Position numbers and translations under genes: made by a program
DNA from: Raffaelea ambrosiae
Lineage: Eukaryota; Ascomycota; Sordariomycetes; Ophiostomatales; Ophiostomataceae
Direction: 5' to 3'
Length of the DNA: 64,000 nucleotides
NCBI GenBank assembly: GCA_002778195.1
Contig: PCDI01000002.1
Location: 3,113,234 to 3,177,233, forward strand
Shown: piece after piece, positions 46,706 through 58,110 of the stretch
How the letters are laid out: the number at the start of each line of letters is the position of its first letter
Position numbering within the stretch: the stretch's first letter is position 1
The notes under the pieces: generated by a model
What the model was told of the DNA's origin: nothing
The model's input: the letters and a program-made list of their open reading frames with translations, nothing else
Databases searched by the model: none

Positions 46706-49700
46706 TTGAGCTCGTCGGGCGACGGCGGCAAGGCGTCGGCTTTGGTCATGCCCTTGGTCACGCGCTCCAGCAAAACCTCCAGCGTGGTCTGTGCCAGGCG
46801 CTTCGTCGTGTCCGGCAGGTCCGGTGGCATGTCCTTCACGACAAACATGAGCGACCGGATGAGCTCCAGCTGCATGCCACCGACCCAGGCATCGCCCAAA
46901 TCGACTTCCGTGAGAAGGGTCCGGATGCCGAGGCAGGCGCCCGTCTTGAGGAACCACTCCTCGCCAAAGCAGCCGTGCGTAAAGGTGGCCGCCAGGTGGT
47001 GGAAGAACTCGAGGACGTGGACGTCGCTCTCGGAGCCGAAGATGGTGGCGGCGGTGTCGAACATGACGCGGATGGCGCGCTGCGCAGCGTCGCGCACTTC
47101 GGGCTGCATGGAGGCCAGCGACTCGAGGATGGCATCGGCCAGCAGGTGCGCGTCGACGCACAGGGGACCCTCGCCGGTGGTAGCGTTGAAGGTGGTGTTT
47201 GCCTTCTTGGCGTTGATCAGCGTGCGGCCGACGTCGAGCACGATGAAGTGGCGGCAGATGTTCATCAGGAAGGCGTCGGCCTCGTCGCGCAGCTCGGGGA
47301 TGGACTCGGCAAAGAAGAGAGCCTTGATCAGGCGCGTGAGCATGTCTTCCTGGTCCCGTTTCTTCGCCACAGACCGCTCGCGGTGCGTCTCCTCAAAGAC
47401 GGCCAGGTCCACGTCGAACTTGCGCGCCAGCAGGTCTTGTGCCTGCAGCCGCACCAGCCGCGGCAGGTCGTCGGGCATCTGGTTGTCGTAGCCGATGCGC
47501 ATCTTGATCTGGGCCCGGATCATGTGCAGGGCCTGCTTCTTGTAGAACGCGTCGGACTGCTTCGGGATGGGGCCCTTGGCCGGCTTGCCGGGGATCTCCA
47601 TGATCTTCTGCAGAGCGAGCTCCAGGCCCAGGTCGGCGTTGAAGGCCCGATCCCGCTTGGACCCGGCCAGGCGCACGTCAAAGCTGGGCTGGTCGTCGAT
47701 GTAGTTCTTGAACGTCAGGGCCAGATGGTCCGTCATGTGTTTCCGGTTGCGGCCGCCCAGCTTGCCCAGGATGCGCATGGCCGTGTGGGCGTGGAAGTGG
47801 CTGTATGGGTGGGGCCGGAGCTGCAGATACAGGGCGGGCATCAGCTCATCCAGGACGGGCGCCATCAGCGGGTCGAGGTATTCGGCCGTCAGATTGTCGA
47901 CGCAGAGCTCCAGCGTGCGCAGCCCCTGGCCGACCATTTCGGAGCCCGCACGCAGGGCCGCCACCAGAGGCCGCATGAGGAAGTTGAGGTGGGGCAGCAG
48001 GTTGCTCAGGCGCGCAGGCACGGTGAGACACAGCTCGACGTACAGGTCGCGCTCGACCGGCTTGCGCGCGGCCAGCAGCAGGTTGTTGAGAACATCCAGG
48101 AGCATCTCCAGCAGCGGCAGGATCTGCTTGTACAGGTGCTCGAACTTGCCGCCGCCGATGCTGCGGAAGAGAGAGCGCAGCAGCAGGAAGTAGTTCATGG
48201 GCTCCTCGGCACGCGTCGACAGCTCGACCGATTTGCTGATGATGTCGACGACGTAGGGCAGGAGCACCTGCTCGTTCTGCGCGGCGAACAGCGTGACCGC
48301 CATGAAGGCGAGCTTGAACATGCGCAGCAGCACCGACGCCTTCTTGACGTCGGCCAGGCCGACGTCTTCGATGCGCTCCATGAGGAAGCGCAGCAGCATG
48401 CCGCAGAAGGTCGGGGAGGTGACGTCGCTGGCCAGGAAGAACTGGGGGATGTGCAGCAGGGCGGTGTGCTCAAAGGTCATCTCAAAGAGGTGCGGCACCT
48501 CCTGCTCGAAGATCTCGTTGAACGTGGCCGGGTCGATGACGTGGAAGACGGTGGCAAACATCTCCAGCAGGTCCTTCTCCTCCTTGCTGCTCGACTGCAT
48601 GTAAAAGTTGGCCATGTACTCGACGGTGGACGTGTAGTGCGTCTCGGTCGAGGCCTTCTCGACGCTCTCGTAGTAGCGGAAGGCGCGGGCGCCCTCGCGG
48701 AACAGCTTGACGATGACCTTGACCTCCTCGGCGTTGAAGCCGCTGGCCACTTCGCTCGACCAGCCGCGCGGCGCAACGTTGGGGTCGATGGAGGGCACCT
48801 GGGTGCAGGCGCGCAGCTGGAAGACGGTGTTGCGCAGGCCATTCATCAGCGTCTTGAACAAGAACTTGTTGTCAACGACGGGGTCGTGGCCGCGCTCGCG
48901 CACGTTGGTCAGCTTGATGGGCATGGCGGACGTGAAGAGGTCGATCTCGTCCCACTCGGGCGGCGCGTCGGGGTCGGCCAGGTAGGTCTCGGAAAAGGCG
49001 GCCGGGCCCAGGGCGGTAGCCGAGCTGGCGGCCTTCTGCTGCTGCTGCTGGAGCTGCTTCTTGAACTCGGCCGACAGCTTGACGGCGTTGTCGTACTGGC
49101 GGTTCATGGCGGCAAACTTGTCGGCAATGGCGTTCAGGATCGTGACGAGGTGGTAGCGCGCCTCGACCTTGTCCTCCATGTTCGCAATCGACTCGGCCAT
49201 GTTGAGCAGGAGCTTGGCACTCATGGTCTGGAAGCTGGTGCCCGGAAAGTCGTCCAGGAGGTTCTTCGTGTAGATGGCCACGGTCTTGCGGATCACAGCC
49301 GGCTCCAGCCGGTCGCGCACGTGGTGGATGAGGTCGGCCAGCATGCTGTAGGCCAGCGGGCGCATCGTCTCGTGCACGGTGAGGCCGTCGCCCATGAGTG
49401 TGCGCTCGTCGAGCAGCTCCTCGATCACCGGCACAAACGGCCGCCGGTAGTTGAAGTTGATGATGTGCCGGATGGCAACGACCAGCTCCTTGCGCGAGGC
49501 CGCCTTCTCGCGTGGGCAGTCGCGCAGCAGGCGCACCACCGTCTTGGGCAGGACCGGCAGAAAGTCGTTCATCTGCTGCGCGTACTGGCGCAGCGCATAG
49601 GCCAGGAAGCTCATCATCTTGACTTGCAGCGTGACATAGTCGCCGTAGCTGGCCTTGTTCTTGATCTTCGGGCTCATGCCGAAGAAAAAGGTGTTCTTGG

Positions 49701-50721
49701 CCGCCGCCTCGGCATGGGCCTGGTCCTGCGCCTTGGGGTGGACCATCAGGACCGACTTGATCAGCGGGACAAACGTCTTGATGCTCTGCGGGATGGTTGT
49801 CCGATACATCTGGAAGATCGACACCACGATGATGGGGCATTCCGCGATGACCTTGAACGAGTGCATTCCCTTGAGCAGCGGACGGTCCACCTCGAGCGGC
49901 CCAGCCACGGGCGACCCCGGCGGATGCTGTGGGAACGACACCTGCGAGCTGCCGGGGGTCGACGGCGCGGCGCCCGAGGCGGTGGCGGCGGCTGCGGCAG
50001 CAGCGGCGGCGGCAGAGGCAGCGCTGCCATCGGCTGGCTCGTTGTCGAGCTGCTCCTTGACGATGCGCTCGGTCTGCTCGAAGAGCTCCTGGATCAGGGC
50101 GAGGAAGGCCTGGGCCTTGGCACCGCACACCTTGGACTGGTGCCTGAGGATGTCGCCGGCGGTCTTGATGCACAGGCACGCATTGTCCTCGTTGTCTGTG
50201 CGGATGAGCTTGGAGAGGAGGTCGATGGTCTCTTCGGCGTACGGCTCGAACGGTTCGGGAGGGCTGGGCATGGAGGGGAACCGGTGGATGATTTCGAGTA
50301 TGACGTTGCGCAGTTTCTAGACAACGACGAGGCCGGCGCGTAAGCACAAACACACAAACACAAAAACACGGGCCAATCCGTAAGGGCAGCAGTAGCCAGC
50401 ACATACCTGCTCGGGAGAAGCGCTCTGGAAGCTTGGCGGGCCATTCAGGATGCTGATGATCACTGGCATCACCTTTTTCAGGAACTGCGGATAGATAGGC
50501 CCTGAGGTGTAGTGATCCAGGTAGTCGCGCAGCGTCACGGCGGCATCGTGCTTCAATTTTGTGTCTGCAATACGGTCAGCCTGCGTCCAGGCCTGCTGCC
50601 ACACCCCCACAGCACGGCAAGACCAAGGAACCCCCAAAAAACCGAGACCATAAACACAGGAGCGTCACATACCAATCTCGGGCGTCGCCAGCTGGCGCAA
50701 AAGCGTTTCGATGGACGCCAT
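38326..50721 (-). CDS. TRA1: SAGA/NuA4 subunit Tra1, PIKK-family pseudokinase
   Basis: Proposed exons: 50721-50673, 50564-50407, 50316-39103 and 39015-38326, giving about 4036 aa. The two 5' introns have GTATGT donors; a further 87-nt segment (39016-39102) is open in frame but has donor GTAAGT, branch GCTGACA and acceptor ACAG, so I treat it as an intron. Layout: HEAT repeats (about 1-2600), FAT region, Ala/Pro/Gln-rich insertion (about 3320-3505), PI3K-like domain (about 3640-3950) and FATC (about 4000-4036, ending DVLWMAFL). The kinase-like part lacks a DFG and the catalytic Asp/Asn pattern, as in all Tra1/TRRAP. Role: docks transcription activators to the SAGA and NuA4 histone acetyltransferases in the nucleus. 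Codon runs encode poly-Gln (46673-46703) and Ser/Asn (about 44275-44315). Start shares a divergent promoter with BCP1. Confidence 0.94.
44275..44315. repeat. Trinucleotide runs coding Asn and Ser in TRA1
   Basis: On the + strand GTTGTTGTTGTT is followed by repeated GCT. On the TRA1 sense strand they read as Ser codons then Asn codons in a poorly conserved loop. Confidence 0.85.
46673..46703. repeat. (CAG)n poly-Gln run in TRA1
   Basis: Ten tandem GCT units on the + strand, read as CAG on the sense strand, encode a Gln run at about residue 1275-1285 after KEQ. Confidence 0.9.
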
Positions 50722-51337
50722 GGCGGCGGTCGTCGCTCACGAGGAGGAACGCCGACGCGTCCCGTCCCGGTTCCTGAACAAATTATCGAGCTCGACGGAG
50801 GGAGGGGGTCATTTAGAGACTCGTGTGTGGGCTATTGCTGCCGAGAGGGGGAGAGGGGAGGAAGCTGTCGATATAGTCGTCGCCAAGGGTGAAATGTCCC
50901 TTATAAAATAAAAAAAGGCCGTCGCGTGGGAGTGGAGGGTGCTGAAAAGAGAGGCAGGCCAGAGGCGCTAATAGAAACCGTGTTGGTGGATGAACAGGGA
51001 AAAGAAAAAAATACCAAATTCCTTAGAGAAGGGAAGCTGCACCAAATGAACGTTGGCGGCCGTGAAGTCGTGGTGTCGTCGAGGGGGAAGGACTGCGAGC
51101 GTAGGGCAGAGGAAGCAAGTGGTTTGGTAGAGGAAGAATAGTGTGGCATTGGCGCGTTAGCGATTTTGTGGAAAAAAAAGTAATAGTCACTAGGGACTGG
51201 TGGCGGGGGTCACGTGGCACGGAAGCTGGCTCGGTTTGGGTGTGGGAGTTAAAGCTTTTTCAGGGCCTGTTCAGGGTCTCCTGCCAGAGCATCAAGACAG
51301 TCTTATGCCTGAACATTTTCAAGGCTGAATCCGCAAA
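50722..51337. promoter_or_regulatory. Divergent TRA1-BCP1 promoter
   Basis: 616 nt separate the start codons of two outward-transcribed genes, so this must hold both promoters. It contains A/G-rich and A-run segments (for example 50899-50915 and 51001-51015). I cannot name a specific factor site with confidence. Confidence 0.6.
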
Positions 51338-52373
51338 ATGGGAAAGAAGCGTGCTAGAGAAGCTGACGGCGCTCAGAAGGCGTCCCGGGACGACCGCATG
51401 GACGAGGACTCGGACAGTGACGAGGTGAATATTGAATAAATCTTTTTTGTGTGCCTCGTGTAGGAAGACTCCTGTTTTTTTTTTTTCCCCTACTGTGCTT
51501 GCTGACCACGTCACCACCCACCAGGACTTTGATGTCGTCAATGTCGAGTTTGAGTGGTTCAACTTTGACAAGGACATCGACTTCCACGGCACCAAGGCGC
51601 TGCTGCGCCAGCTGCTCGATGTCGATGCTCCGCTCTTTGACATCTCGGGCCTGGCCGACCTCATCCTGGGCCAGTCCACCATTGGCTCGACCGTCAAGGT
51701 CGACGGCAAAGAGACCGACCCCTACGCTCTCCTGACGGCGCTCAGCTTGCGCGAGCTCCGCGAGAAGCCTGCCATGGCCGCTCTCACACAGTACCTCGCC
51801 GAAAAGGCGGCTACGTCCGGGTCTCTGGCGGCTGTGGTGCCCGACCTTCTGGCCCAGCAGCAGCAGCCAGCAGCGTCTTCGTCAGATGCGCCCCACGTAG
51901 GCCTCGTCATGGCAGAGCGCCTCATCAACATGCCCGGTGAGGTGGCGCCGCCCATGTTCTCGATGCTCATCGACGAGCTCGAGGCGGCCGTCGAGGATGG
52001 CGAGCCCTACCAGTTCACCCACTACCTCATCCTGTCCAAGACGTACCAGGAGGTGCAGTCGTCGCTGGCCATGGTGGTGGACGATGATGACGACAACGAG
52101 GGTGGCAGCAAGCGCAAGAAGGCACGGAGCAGTGGCCCGTCGTCCAATGCGCCGACCGCGTTCCACTTCCACCCGGAAGACGAGGTGCTCCAGAAGCACG
52201 CGCTGGTCTACGGCACGTACGAGTACACCAAGGACGACGAGGCCGTGGCAGACAGCAAGCGGGCCTTCCAGGAGCTGGGCATCAAGTCTCATGGATTGTT
52301 GATCTTGATTGAGGCAAGCAAGTTTGAGGGAGCTGTCAAGGCTATTAATGAGTACATGCGGCCACCGCAATGA
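51338..52373 (+). CDS. BCP1: BCP1/BCCIP-family protein
   Basis: Two exons, 51338-51424 and 51525-52373, give 311 aa. The 100-nt intron has donor GTGAAT, branch GCTGACC and acceptor CCAG, phase 0. The start is basic (MGKKRAREADG), followed by an acidic stretch (MDEDSDSDEDFDVVNVEFEW) that runs into the conserved core (NFDKDIDFHGTKALLRQL). The middle has AERLINMPGEVAPPMFSML and YQFTHYLILSKTY, and the end has FHPEDEVLQKHALVYGTYEY, all standard for the family. Yeast Bcp1 is an essential nuclear protein, known as a chaperone of ribosomal protein Rpl23 and for nuclear export of the kinase Mss4; the human relative is BCCIP. A KRKKAR nuclear-localisation-like stretch lies in a variable loop at about 231-236. 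Confidence 0.93.
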
Positions 52374-53579
52374 GCATAGAATTACAAAAAAAAAAGCGGG
52401 AAGGGGAAGGTTCAATATCGGTAGAAGGTTTCAGATGGGAGAAAACCAATCATTGGGAGTTATGTAAAGGATGATATCAACATCTGTGTAAAAGGAATCA
52501 ACGAGAAGCATGGGGAACTGAAATGCCGAGTCGAGGCGCATCGGCCAAAGTGCGAACTTGTGTAAGACTGGTCAGAAATGTATAGCGGCATTGGCAGCCA
52601 CTAAGGCGGCCCTAAATTTAGGTGCCTGTCCATCTGCAGACAACTGAATTTAGCTTGTAAGACTTTCAAAATTTGGGGGGTTATGGCGACATCTCTGGCG
52701 GCCCCAGGCCTTGCTTTTTAGCGGCTGGCAAAGGGGAGAGAAGAGCAGGAGCAGAGCGAGCGAGAGGAGCTGGGGGATGCAGTCGCCAAAACCTTTTGCG
52801 CTAGGGCTGGAAGAACTAGTATCCGATGTAGACCCACTTCGCGCATCAAATTATGGGTCGGATGGGTTATCGATCCACTTCTTTGCATAAGTGACGTATA
52901 AGTCGGCCAATGAAAAGTAGTAAAAGCGCAAGGCTAGAGATGGGGCTCTGCTCGGAACAGAGTTTAAGCCAACCAGAAGCTCGGAAGCTTGATATCTTAT
53001 TGCCCAAGCTCTCTCTCTCAGCCTTCTTTCGATGTTGGCTGTTGTTTCACCTTTCACAGCTTCATCACTTTGCACGGAAAGCCTTTTTTTTTGCGCATAG
53101 CGTGTTTTTTATAGTTTGTTGTTTCTTGCTACCTGACCCAAAAAGGGAAGCTTGACCCAACCCGGCCTGATCGACCTTGGTATCACACAAAAATAGATAA
53201 AAAAAAGTTGGTAATGTACAACGAATGAATGGTGAGTGAAAAGGGGGATAGGAAAAAAAAGAGTGACTGAAGAATGTAAAAAATGTGATGGGTGGTGTTC
53301 TCATGCATGAAACTCATGGGTTTGTTTCAAACAACAACAGAAAAGAAAAAAAGAGAATCCAAGAAAGGCCATGAACCAATTCATATGAAAAGCCCGATGC
53401 AGTTAAACCAAGAATGAAAGAACCATGCCGAAAAAAGCCCCCGTTATGTTAACCCTAAAACCGGAAAAAGAAGAGAAAAAGAGAAAAGACGGAGAAAGAA
53501 AGATATATGCAAAAAGTGGAAGAAGAGACGAGACCCTCTCTTCTTTTTTTCTTTTCCTTGTATTTTCTTTTTTCACTCT
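52374..53579. other. Convergent 3' spacer, BCP1 / AA11 gene
   Basis: 1.2 kb, AT-rich, between two converging genes. It contains a 12-bp perfect palindrome CCTAAATTTAGG at 52611-52622. A short minus-strand open frame at 52851-53075 has no recognised relative. No gene is called. Confidence 0.55.
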
Positions 53580-54821
53580 TTACGCGCGGAAGGCAACAGC
53601 CCGCCGAGCACCGTAGTTGGCCCGGAATGCCCGCTTGCTGCTGCCGGTGCTGATGGCAAAGGTCGAGCCGGAGCCGGTGCAGGTGGTGCCATCAGCCAGA
53701 GACATGGGCACGGACCAGGTACCGCTGGCGCACTGCTGGTACTTGGAGCCCAAGCAGATCCAGGCGCCCTCGGTGGTGCAGGCCGAGCCGGCCGTCTGCT
53801 CGGTGCCGGTCGAGCCCGAAGTGCCGGTGGACAAAGAGCCCGAGGCAGAGATGGTGCCCGAGGCAGCGACCGGGGTGTACGCAGCGGCAGTAGACGAAGT
53901 GGCAGCAGCCGAAGTGGCGGCCGGCGAGGAGGCAACAGCCGTAGTGGCAGCCGGCGCGGTACCGGTAGACTGGGTGGCAAAGACGCCGCCGGGGATGGTG
54001 GCGGTGGTGGTCTGGCCGGTGGTGGCGCCGGTGCCAGTGGCACCAGAGCTGTAGGCAGGGGCGGAGGCAGAGGCGGAGGCAGTGGCAGTGGCACTAGAGC
54101 CGGCCGCGCTGGAACCGGAGGCGGAGCCGGAGCTGCTCTGGCAGGTGCCTGTGGGGGCAGCAAAGGCAGTGGTGGCACCGTTGAGGCGGAGGACGTTCTG
54201 GCCCGGGTCCGGGAAGAGCAGGTCGGCGCTGTCGACAGTGCCGCAGCCGTTGCCAATGTTGGCCGTGAACATGTCGGGCAGGCTGTTGAAGTTGGACTCG
54301 GAGCCCGAGGTGCCGGTCAGCTCAACAGGGGCGCAGTTCATGTACATCTCGCGGTTGCCGACCTTGTTGAACCAGGTCCAGGCCAGGGTGACCTTGCCGG
54401 TGGGGATGTCGGAGGGCACGGTGAAGTTGTAGGTGTACGGGTCGACGGCGGCGGCGTCGTCGCCCATGTTGCCGGCCTGGTTCTGGGCCGGGCAGCCGCC
54501 CTCGATGGAGGTGATCACTTTCCAGGTGCTGTCGGCGCTGGGGCTTTCGTCGTAGGTGATGGACACCTGGCACGAGCCACCGCCGTGGGTGGCGGAGCCG
54601 GTGAACTTGAGCTTGTTTGTGGAGCCCAGGGCGTAGGTGTTGGTGGTGCCGCCCGAGAGTGTCTCGCCCGAGGTCAGCTGGCAGGGGAAGTTGGAGCCGC
54701 TGGCATCGAGGGGGCCGTTCTGCAGAGCCGGCGAGGTGTAGGGAGACGGGGTGTTCATGAGCATGTGGCCGTTGGCAGCGGCAGCCAGGACGGCACAGGC
54801 GGCGAGAGTCTTGGAGAACAT
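53580..54821 (-). CDS. AA11-type lytic polysaccharide monooxygenase with X278-like C-terminal module
   Basis: Intronless, 413 aa. Residues 1-18 are a signal peptide ending ANG, so the mature protein starts with His19 (HMLMNTPSPYTSP), which with His79 (SATHGGGSC) would form the copper histidine brace; Tyr160 (REMYMNCAPVEL) is the likely axial Tyr. These features fit AA11, whose characterised member oxidatively cleaves chitin outside the cell. After the catalytic domain (to about 230) comes a Ser/Ala/Thr-rich linker (about 230-360), probably O-glycosylated. A Cys-patterned module follows (ACTTEGAWICLGSKYQQCA), like the X278 module often found at the end of AA11 proteins. The last 20 residues are Arg-rich (SSKRAFRANYGARRAVAFRA), which is unusual. 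The ATG at 54821 gives the only signal peptide that fits. Confidence 0.9.
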   Translation of the reverse strand: MFSKTLAACAVLAAAANGHMLMNTPSPYTSPALQNGPLDASGSNFPCQLTSGETLSGGTTNTYALGSTNKLKFTGSATHGGGSCQVSITYDESPSADSTWKVITSIEGGCPAQNQAGNMGDDAAAVDPYTYNFTVPSDIPTGKVTLAWTWFNKVGNREMYMNCAPVELTGTSGSESNFNSLPDMFTANIGNGCGTVDSADLLFPDPGQNVLRLNGATTAFAAPTGTCQSSSGSASGSSAAGSSATATASASASAPAYSSGATGTGATTGQTTTATIPGGVFATQSTGTAPAATTAVASSPAATSAAATSSTAAAYTPVAASGTISASGSLSTGTSGSTGTEQTAGSACTTEGAWICLGSKYQQCASGTWSVPMSLADGTTCTGSGSTFAISTGSSKRAFRANYGARRAVAFRA

Positions 54822-56619
54822 TTTGACTGATTGTTGCTGTTGGGGATGAGCTAGGTTGTCGTAGAAGACTGTGGGTAAAGAGAAAAGAAAGTGCAAGACT
54901 GTTGAATCGTTCCAGACGACGGTGTTGAGTTTCTTTTCTGTGCGTTTGTTTTGATTGCGCGTAGTGCGTAAGCTTGGATTGCAAATGCAGGGAAAGAGGG
55001 AAGACAGAAAAACTGTTGATGTTGCTTTCTTAAGGCCCAAGAAAGAAGAGTAAGTGTCACAAGAGTTTTGAAGTCTTTCCAGAAGGAAGGTAGTTGCTCC
55101 AGGCGAGTTTGGACAAAGTTGTCAAGTAAAGTTGAACAAAAAAAAGGACTAGCCTCTTAGAATGTTTGTGAAAGGAATGAGACGACGCAAAGGTCGGGAA
55201 GATGCAGAGAACAAGGAAGGTAGTTGTGATGAAGAAACAAACGAAGAATGGATAGAGAAAGGAATGAAGCAGAAAAGAATCTTGGCAAGAAGAAGTTCTA
55301 CATGGCCTGTCTTATACTTCACGACGGCGGGGCCCTTGTGGAGGTGCACGGGCAGAAGAAGGAGACCAGGGGGGGGTCTACAAACGCAAGGAACATCAAG
55401 GCGCCACACGCAGGGTGTGTGTACAGGAAAAAAAAATTACTGAGCAAGACCGGGACCACAAGTTAGCTCGCGCCTGGCGCCTTTTCCCACGATCAACAAG
55501 GCGAGAGCAGAATAGGGGGGGAGACAAGGGAGGTGAGAGGTCGAACCAAGGCCCGGAGAAGGGGGGTGGCAGACCCATCCAAGGCGAACGCAGGGAAGCG
55601 GCCAAACGGGGTGAACGACACAAACGAAACAAGACGGAGAAAAATATGACCTAAAAAGAAAGAACTAAGAAAGAAAGACTGAACAATTACATAAATTCAA
55701 AAGGGCGTATCCGAAAAGAGCGCCAAAGCCAAGGTCCAAAGACCAAGGCACACCCCGAAAGAAAGGAAGGAGGTAGCCGAGTCGACGGTATGCGAATGAT
55801 TGGATGAGACGAAGTTTAGACCGAACGAGAGAAACACCTGGCCCCAGACCGCGGGCAGGCTGAGCCTGTGAATGGCCAAGGCCTGCCTCTTGCTCTCGCT
55901 CGCTCGCCCTCTCTGCCTCTGTCTCTCTTTCTCTCCACCACGGCGGTGCCCCCTTTCCATGCTAGTGCATGCATACGTACATAGTATTATGGGTTATGGA
56001 CAATGGAGTAAGGTTGTCTCTTGGCTTGTGGAGGCGATAGGTATGGTGCAACACGACCCGACGAGTGGACGGCCAATCCAGGCAGGTAAAACGCGGGCAA
56101 ACCTTGTTAGCAGGCATGTGTGGGGTCGGCCGTGCGCCTAAACGGCCCAACCCTGTTGCTTTTTTCCCTTCCAGCAGCCAGTCAGCCTGTAAGAGGTGCA
56201 GGGTACCTGGGCAGAATGCCTAGAATTTTGGTTGGCAACGGGGTACCCGACCGCGAGAGGGAGCCTTGTCCCCGCTACCAGTCGCAAGGGGGGACGGAGA
56301 TCATGAAAGTGGCGGTGGGCCATGCAGACAGCATTGCGCCGTACTCGTAAAGCACTGCGCAATACTACCGTACATGCTGCAGTACTCGTCAATACTACAG
56401 TACATACTACGGCACGCCAGGTACCCATGACTGGAATGTGGCAAGCGATACGTAACTACATACGAGTAGGAGAGAAAGAGAGAGGGAGAGAGCGCGCGCG
56501 TGCGCAAGGGCAAAGAACTGTCTGCCAGGGGACGAGGGGGGGGGGGGCGCCTGGAGGAGAGGGAGGCCTTCACCGTAACCATTGCAAGGTTGAGATGCTC
56601 GTGCATCGCCGAATCGACT

Positions 56620-56676
56620 CCTCTGCCATGATAGGCTCTCTTGCCAGGACAGGCCCTCTGCCATGATAGGCTCTCT
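56620..56676. repeat. 22-bp direct duplication
   Basis: CCTCTGCCATGATAGGCTCT plus two more matching bases occurs at 56620-56641 and again at 56655-56676, identical over 22 nt. Confidence 0.85.
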
Positions 56677-57984
56677 GGCGTTTGTCGCTGCACACTGGCG
56701 TGTTTCAAGCGCAGGATGACGCAGCAGAGCAGAGCGAGGCGCTGGGAAGAGTCTCTTTGCTGTGTGGGCGCGCAAACGTACGTTTGGGTGACCCGGAGGG
56801 TGCTGTGCAGACAATGCTACACCGTATCTGACTGGCTATGGAGAGAGAGAGAGAGAGAAAGTACCTGCAAGATGTCAGATGGACGGACCCCACGATCGAC
56901 AACGTTGGCAAAGCACCCGAGAGAGACAAGGCGAGCACGGAAGAGCGAAAGACAGGAGGCCAGGGAGGAGAGTGCCGTCTTCCTGTTGGCGGCTGTCCCT
57001 GTTGGCGGCTTTTCCTTGCGGGATCTGCAAGTAGGCAAAAGGAGGCCTGAGTGGCTGCCAGCCAATGACGGCGGCGAATCGATGGTGCGGCAATAGTGGG
57101 GGGCCCCAAAAAAAAGAAAAAAAAAAAGAAAAGAGCAGCATAGCCTACGAGCAGGAAGGCGCTGGGCCCCCTGGGCTGAACTAGATCCGATCGGGTAGGT
57201 GGCGTTCAGGAGCAAAAAAAAACCAAAAAAAAAGCCAAAAAAAAAACGGCTTGACAAGTCTCTTTGGAAAAGGAGTTCTCCTCTTGCGAAAAGACTGTGG
57301 ACAACCCAGCGGACAAGCCGGACAGGCCTGGCCCTCCTCTGGCCTCCGTCTCCTCGCCTCTGTCTCCTGGTCTCTGTCTCCTCTGGCCGGCCGCAGCCTC
57401 TGCCCAGTTTCTGCTGTCCCTCCTGGCCTGCGTCCTCGCTTGAAAACCACTCGGGCCACGTCGCCTGTCAATCAACTGGCGACAACAAACCAGATGAAGA
57501 CCTCCCCCCTCCCAGAAATCCCATGTGGCGCTCTATGCGCAAATACCCTCCCTACCTGTGTTCCATAACAAGAGCCCCCCCATCATCAGCTGGTTGACGG
57601 TCCGCCAGATCTGTGACACAGGCAGGCAGGCAGGGGGGTCAGGGGAGGGGGCCGAGAGTGCGTGCAGCGGACGGGGACTGGACGAGAGCAAACGACCCCC
57701 CTGACCTGGACGGAGAGTCGCCGCCGGTGTCATGCAGGGGCTTCCGACGCAGGCACCCGCGCGCCCTTCCTTCTCACACCTACTAGCTACATAGTATTAC
57801 CACCCACACCACCAACAACGACAACGGCCCTTCCTTTTTGCTTTTTTTTCCTTTTCCTTTTCTTATGAAATCGTTCTTCCGCTTGTCTGGTCTGCCTTCC
57901 TTGTCAACAGTTCCGCGGCCAACCAGACCGACCCAGCCGTCCTGTCGTGCGGCGCCTCACTGCATGTGGCCTCACACTAGCACC

Positions 57985-58110
57985 GCACCGAGACACCACC
58001 AAAGCACCACGGCACCACGGCACCGCGGCACCACAAGACACAAGACACACCACCAAGACACCACCAAGGGCACCACCAAGGGCACCACCACCACGGCACC
58101 AAGCAACAGT
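57985..58110. repeat. CACCACGGCACCAC-type repeat
   Basis: Imperfect tandem units of ACCACCAAG and GGCACCACG fill about 125 nt. Non-coding. Confidence 0.8.

Noticed and set aside
43696..50343. Open frame of 2215 codons on the + strand opposite TRA1, and another of 1090 codons at 40384-43656
   Set aside because: Both are antisense shadows. The C/G third-position bias of TRA1 removes stop codons from the opposite strand. The predicted proteins have no recognisable domain, whereas the minus strand codes a clear Tra1.
52851..53075. 75-codon minus-strand frame considered as a transposon relic
   Set aside because: No transposase motif, no terminal repeats and no supporting frame around it.
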